Source of the DNA: Salmonella bongori NCTC 12419
GTDB taxonomy: Bacteria; Pseudomonadota; Gammaproteobacteria; Enterobacterales; Enterobacteriaceae
Assembly (NCBI RefSeq): GCF_000252995.1
Contig: NC_015761.1
Location: forward strand, 744,001-808,000
Length of the DNA: 64,000 bases
Reading direction: 5' to 3'
The notes beneath the pieces are model-generated. The model was not told where the DNA came from. It made no database searches and worked only from the letters and a program-made list of their open reading frames with translations. This document shows positions 17,092 through 25,125 of this stretch, piece after piece. The first letter of the stretch is position 1, and every line of letters starts with the position of its first letter. Both the position numbers and the translations under genes were made by a program.

Positions 17092-18690
17092 CTATTTGGC
17101 TTCGATATTTTTATACGCTCTTTGCAAAAGAGATTCTGATTGTTTGGTGCGTAAAAAAAGCTGCATTTTTTCCAGTGTGAGTATTCTTCCTTGGTTTTTG
17201 AATATTTTCCTGGATATAAAGCTAATGATATCTTGATTGGTTCTTATAACGTCATTTGAGTTAATTATTTTCTCTTTTAATTTCGTAACCAGGATTATTT
17301 TTTTTGCGTCATCATCTGCACTGTATATGTTTTTTGTTTGTTCAATTATGCTTTTTTTAATTAAAGGGTCGAGATTTCTTTCAATTTTTGATATTTTATT
17401 GCTAATGAGTTCATCAAGAAGTGTTAATATATTACATGTGTATGTGTTAAATTCGGATAAGAAAACAAGTTCACTTAATTTTGCTAAGGTTTCTTTTTTG
17501 AATACATCATTATCTTTTTCTTCTTCTTTAAGTTTATTTATATATTCCTCCTTTAACATTATTTCAGAATTGGATTTATTTGAAAGGGTAAAAAATTGGC
17601 TTTTATTAATGTTGTCGAGAATGTTTTTTTTCAGTCTTTGGTTAAGTTTACCCTCTAAAATAACATTGTTTACATTATTCAATATGTTGTCAATGGATTT
17701 ATTTAGTGCGTAAGGGTTGGGTTTTATTATTGGTTTTTGATCACTGTCCAGACCAATATGCAATAATGAATGAAATAAATCCAGGTGATAATGTAAATCT
17801 ATATTTCCATTATGTACATGTTTACTGATTTCCGATGCTATAGATAGCACTAATTCAGAAATTACTTCTTCTTTGAGGTTTTTTTTGACTTTGTTTTCAT
17901 TTAAATGCGTTTTTAATTTCTGTAATTTGTTAATGAAAATATCTGAATTAAACATGATTTCTTGCTTATGAAAGTTCTCTGTTATTTTATTTTGTAGTTT
18001 AACTAAAAGATCGTTAGGTAAATTTATATCAGAATGCTTATCGAGATTAATGTCACTGGCCATTCGATCAGATAACTGATTTAATAATTTTAAATAACAC
18101 ATATTGGCATAACCTATTAATATCAATATGTTACTTGAATCCTGATTGGATATTTTTTCAGCAACAATATTATTTATTTTTATAGTCATATCCAAAATAT
18201 CATTAAGATTGTATTGTTTTGATATATGGGATATCGATTCTATTTTTTCTTGCATTATTTTGCAGTTATTTATAGCTGGAGAGAATTCAGTCAAAATTCT
18301 GTTGTTTGTATATTGTTGTGCAAGTTTAAATCCGGCAGTGATTTTTCTTTTTGATATGATGTTATCAGTAAGATTTAGCCTATTCATAACATAAGTAAAA
18401 GCATTTAATCCATATTTATTTTTTAAATGAGATTCAAAGCTTTCTCTTAAATCTCTTTGTTTTTCAGAAAACGAATGAAAACTACGGATATGCAGATTGT
18501 ATCCTTTTCTAATTAATTGGTAATAAATACGCTGACCAAACGAATGATTGCTTTCTATTCCGGATAGGAAATCATCACTGTTATCCTTAAAGAAATAAGG
18601 GGGGACTTGTGGAGATTTTATTCTGCTAAAATATTCGTTATTTTGTGACGAATCATAGTGAATGGTTTTGGTTACTTGAATTGCTGACAT
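17092..18690 (-). CDS. Unrecognised A+T-rich 532-residue protein in prophage remnant; possible secreted effector
   Basis: I do not recognise this protein. It starts MSAIQVTKTIHYDSSQNN after an AGGTAA ribosome-binding site. It is rich in Asn, Lys, Ile, Leu and Ser. It has no signal peptide or long hydrophobic helix and is predicted mostly alpha-helical, with coiled-coil-like charged stretches (about 225-300 and 385-420). Base composition is extreme: 12 G+C in the 60 bases 17521-17580, against 39 in 25681-25740 of hutH. It is intact over 1.6 kb while its phage neighbours are broken, suggesting recent arrival or selection. Position beside an nleG remnant on the attR side suggests a phage-borne effector. 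This is inference only. Confidence 0.7.
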   Translation of the reverse strand: MSAIQVTKTIHYDSSQNNEYFSRIKSPQVPPYFFKDNSDDFLSGIESNHSFGQRIYYQLIRKGYNLHIRSFHSFSEKQRDLRESFESHLKNKYGLNAFTYVMNRLNLTDNIISKRKITAGFKLAQQYTNNRILTEFSPAINNCKIMQEKIESISHISKQYNLNDILDMTIKINNIVAEKISNQDSSNILILIGYANMCYLKLLNQLSDRMASDINLDKHSDINLPNDLLVKLQNKITENFHKQEIMFNSDIFINKLQKLKTHLNENKVKKNLKEEVISELVLSIASEISKHVHNGNIDLHYHLDLFHSLLHIGLDSDQKPIIKPNPYALNKSIDNILNNVNNVILEGKLNQRLKKNILDNINKSQFFTLSNKSNSEIMLKEEYINKLKEEEKDNDVFKKETLAKLSELVFLSEFNTYTCNILTLLDELISNKISKIERNLDPLIKKSIIEQTKNIYSADDDAKKIILVTKLKEKIINSNDVIRTNQDIISFISRKIFKNQGRILTLEKMQLFLRTKQSESLLQRAYKNIEAK

Positions 18691-19212
18691 TATGTTACCT
18701 GATTATATTATTTAAATGAATAAAATAATTTGACTCAATTGATTAATCACTATGTGGTGTAATTTATACATGAAATTGTATAAAGAGCTCAAGTGATAAC
18801 TCTATTTTCGTTATTTATTGGTCCAAAAAGAATAATTTTAAATAGTTATACGCTCATACTATTCTATACAAATATTTAAAACCAAAATAATATTAATGGT
18901 TATTAACTTATAGAGCGGTGCTGTTCTTTATAAAAACAGAAAAATTGATAAAAGGTTATCGTACAGTCGTACTCATGTTGGCTTGTTTGTAGCGCATGAA
19001 GATAGTCGAAGCGGTAGTAGATGGGCAAAGCGAACCTTATCAGAAGAGTGGACATAGTTGGAAGTATGCGTAATGTCTGGGATGAGTATCTGTATCATCA
19101 ACGGCGGGCAGTAAAGAAGGGCTATGAATGCCAGATGTGATGAGTTGTCACAGCCACGTCTTATGCAAATGTGCAGCGGCCGACTGGCGAGAGTTCGATA
19201 GCGCGAGTAATA
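18691..19212. other. Non-coding stretch in prophage remnant with a composition step
   Basis: The first 270 bases are very A+T-rich and probably hold the promoter of the orphan gene on the minus strand. At about 18960 the composition changes abruptly to that of ordinary phage DNA. A 40-codon plus-strand frame (from 19021) ends at 19140; I cannot assign it. It may be debris upstream of the invertase fragment. Confidence 0.5.
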
Positions 19213-19442
19213 ATGGAACGTGAACTGATTGTGGAAAGAACCCGCGCTGGGTTGGAAGTGACAAAGGCGAGGGGGGGATTGGTGGCCGTCGACCGAAACT
19301 AACATCGGAACAAGGGGCGCAGGCCGGACGCCTGATGGGGGCAGGATTACCGCGACAGCAGGTAGCGATTATTTATGACGTGGGGATGTCAATGCTGTAC
19401 AGAAAATTACCGCTAATAAATCAGGAAGTTAATCTGGTGTAG
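19213..19442 (+). pseudogene. Hin/Gin/Pin-type DNA invertase, C-terminal fragment with frameshift
   Basis: The first frame reads MERELIVERTRAGLEV, the helix E region of serine invertases. After the G run at 19271-19277 the homology shifts frame to GGRRPKLTSEQ, QAGRLMGAGLPRQQVA and IIYDVGMSMLYRKLP, the C-terminal DNA-binding helix-turn-helix. One extra G would restore the frame. The catalytic serine domain (about 120 residues) is missing. In lambdoid and Mu-like phages such enzymes flip tail-fibre genes. Confidence 0.78.
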
Positions 19443-20070
19443 TAATTGATGCGCGATCAGGGGAGTTTGATGATTGCCCAATGATGTGACGGGAGCGTCC
19501 ATGCTCCCTTAATTTGTCCAGCATCAGCAAGCCGTCGTTTTCTTTCTGCTGCAATTCAAGCAACTTAAGCCGCATTTCGTTGAGTAAAGGTTCAATAGCT
19601 CCGCGCTTGCGAACCACCTTTCTGATAACGTCTTTTTCGAAGTCATAAACAGCAGAGTGAACGGCAGAAGTGATTTTCATAATTCGCATACACTCTTCAC
19701 CCAGCGCTGGCAAATCTTCAATGCTGAAAGGTTGGGGAGAAGGGCGTCCAGTTGCTGAACGGAGAGCATACCATACGCCCTGATTCCACGCGTTATCAAA
19801 CTTCATACCGTTGGTCATCATCCAGACAAGGCGCTTGAGGTTGCTCATGTCTTTTGGGGAAAGAGGTTCGGCTGCTGGTTTTTTCTCGTAGCGTCCGGTT
19901 TTACGGATGGTAGGAAGCACTTCAGAAAACACCCAATCCTGAAATTGTTTTGTTTCTGGTTTGTTGCTGCGGAAAATGACGCTGTAGAGGTTGGGTTCGT
20001 TGACGAATGCTGCTTCCTGTTCGCGCCCCATAGAATCGATGATGTACGCTTTGCGTACCCCATCATGATC
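19429..20070 (-). pseudogene. BRO-family phage antirepressor-like protein, 5'-truncated
   Basis: The reading begins DHDGVRKAYIIDSMGREQ, then FVNEPNLYSVIFRSNKPETKQF and QDWVFSEVLPTIRKTGRY, the second half of the Bro-N domain found in phage antirepressors. The first part of Bro-N is lost: the frame closes at a stop 18 bases upstream, next to attR. The remaining C-terminal 150 residues are charged and helical. An internal ATG (20029-20031) would allow a 200-residue product, but an incomplete Bro-N makes function doubtful. Confidence 0.7.
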
Positions 20071-20121
20071 TATATATCGTGTATATCATTGATTATATTC
20101 AATATTAACGTTATGTATTCT

Positions 20122-20135
20122 GCTTTTTATACTAA
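20122..20135. other. attR core of lambda type, one T shorter
   Basis: GCTTTTTATACTAA matches the lambda core except for 5 instead of 6 Ts. The right flank, TTGAGCGAAACGGGAAGG, resembles the E. coli bio-side arm as I remember it. Only about 45 bases of P-arm-like A+T-rich sequence remain on the left before the BRO fragment. Confidence 0.83.
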
Positions 20136-20244
20136 GTTGAGCGAAACGGGAAGGCGAAAAGGTAAAAAGTTCCCTTTCAGGCTGGAAACGCGTTGAGTAT
20201 CAGGTGGTTTTGTCACAATTAAATAACAACTTTCGTGCTTTAAG

Positions 20245-20284
20245 TTGACAATCTGCGGCAGAAAGAAAATAAATGTCTATACAA
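20245..20284 (+). promoter_or_regulatory. hutIGC promoter with HutC operator
   Basis: A perfect -35 TTGACA (20245-20250), a 17-base spacer and a weak -10 AATAAA (20268-20273). TGTCTATACAA (20274-20284) overlaps the expected start of transcription. It equals the inverted core of the hutUH operator at 23324-23337. HutC bound here would autoregulate hutIGC. The operator covers the upstream in-frame ATG at 20273, which argues against that codon as the hutI start. Confidence 0.72.
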
Positions 20285-20311
20285 CCCCTGACAGGCAAGA
20301 GAGCGACAGTA

Positions 20312-21535
20312 ATGCGGCAACTTTTACCGGGCGATATTATCTGGCGAAACATCCGGCTGGCGACGATGGACCCGCAGCGGCAAACGCCCTATGGGCTGGT
20401 GGATAACCATGCGCTGATTGTGCGCGAAGGGGGCATCGTGGATATCGTCCCGCAGGCGCAACTTCCCGTCAGTGGAGACAATATCCATGATATGCAGGGA
20501 CGGTTGGTGACGCCGGGACTTATTGATTGCCATACACATCTGATTTTTGCCGGCAACCGCGCCGACGAGTGGGAGCAGCGGCTGAATGGCGTTTCATACC
20601 AGCATATTAGTGCGCAGGGGGGCGGCATCAATGCCACGGTGTCCGCAACCCGCGCCTGTCCGGAGGAAACGCTCTACCTGCTGGCGCGTGAACGGATGAT
20701 GCGCCTGATCAACGAAGGTGTCACGCTGCTGGAGATTAAATCCGGTTATGGTCTGGAACTGGCGACGGAAGAAAAGATGCTACGCGTCGCCGCAAAACTT
20801 GCTGCCGAAAATGCCATTGACATTAGCCCCACGCTGCTTGCCGCTCATGCCACACCAGCGGAATATCGTGGCGACCCGGACGGTTACATCGCCATGGTAT
20901 GTGAGACGATAATTCCACAGCTCTGGAAAAAGGGGTTATTTGAGGCGGTAGACCTCTTTTGCGAGAGCGTCGGCTTTAACGTGGCGCAGAGTGAGCGGGT
21001 GTTGCAGACGGCGCAGGCGTCAGGCATTCCCGTTAAAGGGCATGTCGAACAGCTTTCGCTGTCGGGCGGGGCGCAGTTAGTGAGCCGCTATCACGGCTTA
21101 TCGGCGGATCATATCGACTATCTTGATGAAGCGGGCGTCGCGGCGATGCGTGACGGCGGCACCGTCGGTGTGCTATTGCCCGGCGCGTTTTACTTTCTGC
21201 GCGAGACGCAGCGTCCGCCAGTAGAACTGCTGCGTCGTTATCAAGTGCCTGTCGCCGTTGCCAGCGATTTCAATCCTGGCACCAGCCCGTTTTGCAGTTT
21301 GCATCTGGCCATGAATATGGCCTGCGTGCAGTTTGGTCTGACGCCGGAAGAGGTATGGGCGGGTGTTACGCGCCATGCCGCACGCGCGCTGGGAAGACAG
21401 GCGACGCATGGGCAGATCAGGGCCGGCTACCGGGCGGATTTTGTGGTGTGGGATGCTGAACAGCCGGTAGAGGTTGTATATGAGCCGGGGCGTAACCCTT
21501 TATATCAGCGGGTATACAGAGGACAAATCTCATGA
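20312..21535 (+). CDS. hutI: Imidazolonepropionase HutI
   Basis: 407 residues from MRQLLPGDIIWRN. Amidohydrolase-superfamily metal ligands are visible in DCHTHLIFAG (HxH), GHVEQ and SADHIDYL, and the catalytic Asp in ASDFNPGTSP. It hydrolyses 4-imidazolone-5-propionate to N-formimino-glutamate, third step of histidine degradation. The upstream ATG (20273) is rejected because it lies in the promoter/operator. Overlaps hutG by 4 bases (ATGA), so translation is probably coupled. Confidence 0.94.
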   Translation: MRQLLPGDIIWRNIRLATMDPQRQTPYGLVDNHALIVREGGIVDIVPQAQLPVSGDNIHDMQGRLVTPGLIDCHTHLIFAGNRADEWEQRLNGVSYQHISAQGGGINATVSATRACPEETLYLLARERMMRLINEGVTLLEIKSGYGLELATEEKMLRVAAKLAAENAIDISPTLLAAHATPAEYRGDPDGYIAMVCETIIPQLWKKGLFEAVDLFCESVGFNVAQSERVLQTAQASGIPVKGHVEQLSLSGGAQLVSRYHGLSADHIDYLDEAGVAAMRDGGTVGVLLPGAFYFLRETQRPPVELLRRYQVPVAVASDFNPGTSPFCSLHLAMNMACVQFGLTPEEVWAGVTRHAARALGRQATHGQIRAGYRADFVVWDAEQPVEVVYEPGRNPLYQRVYRGQIS

Positions 21536-22473
21536 CGCAATGGTATCCGGCTTCTCCGGCGCTTTGGCAGGGGCGCGATGACAGTATAGAAGCGCCGGAT
21601 GCGCGGCGTCTGTTTCAGACCGTCACGCGCAGCGAGACCTTTTCCCCCGAAAACTGGCAGCAAAAGATCGCGTTAATGGGATTTGCCTGCGACGAGGGGG
21701 TAAAACGCAATGCAGGGCGTCCCGGCGCGGCAGGCGCCCCGGACGCGTTGCGTAAAGCGCTGGCGAATATGGCCAGCCACCAGGGACATGAACGGCTGGT
21801 GGATTTAGGCAATTGGGTTGCGCTATCGCCCGATCTGGAAGGCGCGCAGCAGGCCTTGCGCGATGCGGTAAGCCGCTGTCTGCGGGCTGGAATGCGCACT
21901 CTGGTATTGGGCGGCGGACATGAAACCGCGTTTGGACACGGCGCGGGCGTGCTGGACGCGTTTGCGCAGGAAAGCGTAGGGATCATTAATCTTGATGCGC
22001 ATCTGGATCTGCGCCAGACCGACCGGGCAACATCCGGTACGCCGTTTCGTCAACTGGCGCAGTTGTGCGACGCGCAGAGCCGCGCGTTTCATTATGCCTG
22101 TTTCGGCGTGAGCCGTGCGGCGAATACGCGGGCGCTATGGCGGGAAGCGCAGTGGCGGAATGTCACTGTGGTGGAGGATCTGGACTGCCATAACGCGCTG
22201 GCGCAGATGACGCAGTTTATCGACAAGGTGGATAAAATTTATCTGACTGTCGATCTCGACGTATTGCCTGTCTGGGAAATGCCGGCGGTTTCCGCCCCCG
22301 CCGCTCCGGGCGTGCCGCTGGTCCATGTATTACGTTTAATTGAGCCGGTTTGCCGTAGCGGAAAATTACAGGCGGCGGATCTGGTCGAATTTAATCCGCG
22401 TTTTGATGAAGAGGGTGCCGCAGCACGCGTGGCGGCGCGGATTGGCTGGCAAATTGCGCACTGGTGGCGTTAA
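21532..22473 (+). CDS. hutG: Formimidoylglutamase HutG
   Basis: 313 residues of the arginase/agmatinase ureohydrolase fold. The two-manganese site is visible: His in GGGHETAFGHG, Asp-His-Asp in NLDAHLDLR, and Asp-Asp in VDLDVLP. It hydrolyses N-formimino-glutamate to glutamate and formamide, the enterobacterial last step. Second gene of hutIGC. Confidence 0.94.
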   Translation: MTQWYPASPALWQGRDDSIEAPDARRLFQTVTRSETFSPENWQQKIALMGFACDEGVKRNAGRPGAAGAPDALRKALANMASHQGHERLVDLGNWVALSPDLEGAQQALRDAVSRCLRAGMRTLVLGGGHETAFGHGAGVLDAFAQESVGIINLDAHLDLRQTDRATSGTPFRQLAQLCDAQSRAFHYACFGVSRAANTRALWREAQWRNVTVVEDLDCHNALAQMTQFIDKVDKIYLTVDLDVLPVWEMPAVSAPAAPGVPLVHVLRLIEPVCRSGKLQAADLVEFNPRFDEEGAAARVAARIGWQIAHWWR

Positions 22474-22516
22474 TCTGATCATCGGCAAATAACCCCTGCA
22501 TAAGGAAGCTTCACGC

Positions 22517-23242
22517 ATGTATCCCTCCCGAATCCGTTCTGCGCCTGCGCCTTTTTACGAAACGGTGAAACAGGAGATCTGTAAAAAAATTGCCAGCGGC
22601 GTCTGGCAGCCGCACGATCGCATTCCGTCAGAAGCAGAACTGGTCGCGCAGTATGGCTTTAGCCGCATGACTATCAACCGGGCGCTGCGTGAGCTGACGG
22701 ATGAAGGGTGGCTGGTGCGTTTACAAGGTGTGGGAACCTTTGTCGCCGAACCGAAAGGCCAGTCAGCGCTGTTTGAAATTCGCAGTATCGCTGAAGAGAT
22801 TGCCGCCCGACACCATCAGCATCGTTGTGAGGTGCTGACGCTGGAGCGTGTGCGGGCAAACGTCATCCAGGCCAGCGCTCTCAACGTCAATGAGAGCGAT
22901 GTCATTTTCCATTCCATCATGGTGCATTATGAAAACGATCTGCCGGTACAAATTGAAGATCGCTGCGTGAACGCGGAACTTGTCGCGGATTATCTGACGC
23001 AGGATTACCGTCAGACCACGCCGCACGCTTATTTGTCGCGGATCGCGCCGTTAACGGAAGGGGAACATATTGTGGAGGCGGTGCGCGCCACGGCGCAAGA
23101 GTGTGCATGGCTAATGATTAAAGAGCACGATCCCTGTCTGCTCATTCGCCGTACGACCTGGTCCGCATCGCGAATTGTCTCTTATGCCCGCTTGCTGTTT
23201 CCCGGAGCGCGCTACCGTCTGCAGGGACGGTTTATCTCCTGA
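22517..23242 (+). CDS. hutC: Histidine utilisation repressor HutC
   Basis: 241 residues. The GntR winged helix-turn-helix spans about residues 12-75 (HDRIPSEAELVAQYGFSRMTINRALRELTDEGW), followed by a UTRA ligand-binding domain that senses urocanate. It represses hutIGC and hutUH; both promoters show the matching operator core. It sits 43 bases after hutG with AAGGAAG before its ATG. Confidence 0.94.
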   Translation: MYPSRIRSAPAPFYETVKQEICKKIASGVWQPHDRIPSEAELVAQYGFSRMTINRALRELTDEGWLVRLQGVGTFVAEPKGQSALFEIRSIAEEIAARHHQHRCEVLTLERVRANVIQASALNVNESDVIFHSIMVHYENDLPVQIEDRCVNAELVADYLTQDYRQTTPHAYLSRIAPLTEGEHIVEAVRATAQECAWLMIKEHDPCLLIRRTTWSASRIVSYARLLFPGARYRLQGRFIS

Positions 23243-23323
23243 ACAGTCGGCTGCCGGAAAACGTGATTGCTGACGCAATGTAACAAAATTGTATCATTTT
23301 TGTTAATTCTTTTCTTGTGCTTG

Positions 23324-23337
23324 CTTGTATAGACAAG
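23324..23337 (+). promoter_or_regulatory. HutC operator of hutUH
   Basis: Palindrome CTTGTATAGACAAG in the 196-base gap between hutC and hutU, with outer TG...TA matching the operator known from Salmonella and Klebsiella hut. The A+T-rich bases on either side are the hutUH promoter. I could not place a convincing CRP site, though CRP control is known for this operon. Confidence 0.82.
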
Positions 23338-23438
23338 TATATGTCTGGTTCTTATCCTTGAGTCTGTGGCGGTACCTGATAGCGACGCTTTAGCGTTATT
23401 CGGTGATGGCAGACCGATAATAATGAGGAGTCATTGCT

Positions 23439-25124
23439 ATGCCTGAAAGCAAGTATCGTCAGCAGACTATCCGCGCGCCCAGAGGCACGGTATTAACGGC
23501 GAAAAGCTGGCTGACAGAAGCCCCGCTGCGGATGTTAATGAATAATCTCGATCCTGACGTGGCGGAAAATCCGCATGAGCTGGTGGTCTACGGCGGGATT
23601 GGCCGCGCGGCGCGCAACTGGGAGTGTTATGACGCTATTGTTGATGCGCTCACCCGGCTGGAGGCGGACGAAACGTTGCTTATTCAGTCTGGCAAACCGG
23701 TCGGCGTATTTAAAACGCACGACAACGCGCCGCGGGTATTAATCGCCAACGCCAACCTGGTTCCCCACTGGGCGACATGGGAACACTTTAACGAACTGGA
23801 TGCGAAAGGGCTGGCGATGTACGGTCAAATGACGGCCGGAAGCTGGATCTATATCGGCAGTCAGGGAATCGTGCAGGGAACATACGAAACCTTTGTCGAG
23901 GCGGGGCGTCAGCACTATAACGGCACGCTGTCGGGACGCTGGGTGCTGACCGCTGGGCTGGGCGGCATGGGCGGCGCGCAACCGCTAGCCGCGACGCTGG
24001 CCGGGGCATGTTCGCTGACGATTGAATGCCAGCAAAGCCGCATCGATTTTCGTCTGCGTACTCGCTATGTGGATGAGCAGGCCGCCACGCTGGATGATGC
24101 GCTGGCCCGCATTACGCGCTATACCCGTGAGGGGAAGGCCGTATCCGTCGCCCTGTGCGCGAACGCGGCGGATATCCTGCCGGAACTGGTTAATCGCGGC
24201 GTGCGCCCGGACCTGGTGACCGATCAGACCAGCGCCCACGATCCGCTACACGGTTATTTGCCCTCCGGCTGGCGCTGGGAGGAGTATCAGAAAAACGCGC
24301 AATCCGATCCCCAGGGGACGATGCAGGCAGCGAAACGTTCCATGGCGGCGCACGTTCGGGCGATGCTGGCGTTCAGTAAAATGGGCGTGCCGACCTTTGA
24401 CTATGGCAACAATATTCGGCAGATGGCGAAAGAGATGGGGGTGGAGAACGCCTTTGATTTTCCGGGATTTGTGCCAGCCTATATTCGCCCGCTTTTTTGT
24501 CGAGGGATCGGGCCGTTTCGCTGGGTGGCGCTGTCCGGCGACCCACAGGATATTTATAAAACCGATGCCAGGGTCAAAGAGATAGTGGCTGAGGATAAAC
24601 ATCTGCATCACTGGCTGGATATGGCGCGCGAGCGCATTCATTTTCAGGGGCTACCGGCGCGTATTTGCTGGGTAGGCCTGGAGTGGCGGCAAAAACTGGG
24701 GCTGGCATTTAACGAAATGGTGCGCTGTGGCGAGGTATCCGCGCCCATTGTGATTGGCCGCGATCACCTGGATTCTGGTTCTGTCGCCAGCCCTAACCGT
24801 GAAACCGAAGCGATGCGCGACGGTTCCGACGCGGTTTCCGACTGGCCGCTGTTAAATGCGTTGCTCAATACCGCCAGCGGGGCGACATGGGTATCGCTCC
24901 ATCACGGTGGCGGGGTGGGGATGGGTTTTTCGCAACACGCCGGGATGGTGATTGTCTGTGATGGCTCTGACGAGGCCGCCGCGCGTATTCGCCGCGTGTT
25001 ACACAACGATCCGGCGACGGGCGTCATGCGCCATGCCGATGCCGGATATGATCTCGCGGTGGAATGCGCTGTTGAGCAAGGTCTGAATTTACCGATGGTT
25101 GCGGCGACGCAGGGGAAAGGCTGA
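23439..25124 (+). CDS. hutU: Urocanate hydratase HutU
   Basis: 561 residues, the usual length. NAD-binding glycine motifs include GLGGMGGAQPLA (about 175) and the C-terminal HHGGGVGMGFSQHAGMV. It converts urocanate to imidazolonepropionate with NAD+ as electrophile. Preceded by a good GAGGAG. First gene of hutUH, one base ahead of the hutH ATG. Confidence 0.95.
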   Translation: MPESKYRQQTIRAPRGTVLTAKSWLTEAPLRMLMNNLDPDVAENPHELVVYGGIGRAARNWECYDAIVDALTRLEADETLLIQSGKPVGVFKTHDNAPRVLIANANLVPHWATWEHFNELDAKGLAMYGQMTAGSWIYIGSQGIVQGTYETFVEAGRQHYNGTLSGRWVLTAGLGGMGGAQPLAATLAGACSLTIECQQSRIDFRLRTRYVDEQAATLDDALARITRYTREGKAVSVALCANAADILPELVNRGVRPDLVTDQTSAHDPLHGYLPSGWRWEEYQKNAQSDPQGTMQAAKRSMAAHVRAMLAFSKMGVPTFDYGNNIRQMAKEMGVENAFDFPGFVPAYIRPLFCRGIGPFRWVALSGDPQDIYKTDARVKEIVAEDKHLHHWLDMARERIHFQGLPARICWVGLEWRQKLGLAFNEMVRCGEVSAPIVIGRDHLDSGSVASPNRETEAMRDGSDAVSDWPLLNALLNTASGATWVSLHHGGGVGMGFSQHAGMVIVCDGSDEAAARIRRVLHNDPATGVMRHADAGYDLAVECAVEQGLNLPMVAATQGKG

Positions 25125-25125
25125 T

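Larger units (their letters stand above)
15363..20135. mobile_element. Decayed lambda-type prophage in the gal-bio attachment site
   Basis: A 4.8-kb segment bounded by two copies of the lambda att core. It lies exactly where attB-lambda sits in E. coli, bio-ward of ybhC. Contents in order: attL, P' arm sites, truncated lambda-type int, IS3 remnant, truncated nleG-like gene, orphan 532-codon gene, invertase fragment, BRO-type fragment, attR. The order gal-attL-int...attR-bio equals that of prophage lambda. All replication, regulatory and structural phage genes are gone. Confidence 0.88.

Noticed and set aside
17237..17713. Plus-strand 158-codon hydrophobic frame
   Set aside because: Antisense to the orphan A+T-rich gene; its Phe/Leu/Ser richness is the complement of Lys/Asn-rich codons.
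18973..19305. 110-codon minus-strand frame
   Set aside because: It is antisense to the invertase fragment and has no recognisable domain.
20273..20311. Upstream ATG as the hutI start
   Set aside because: It lies in the -10 element and HutC operator, upstream of the expected mRNA 5' end.
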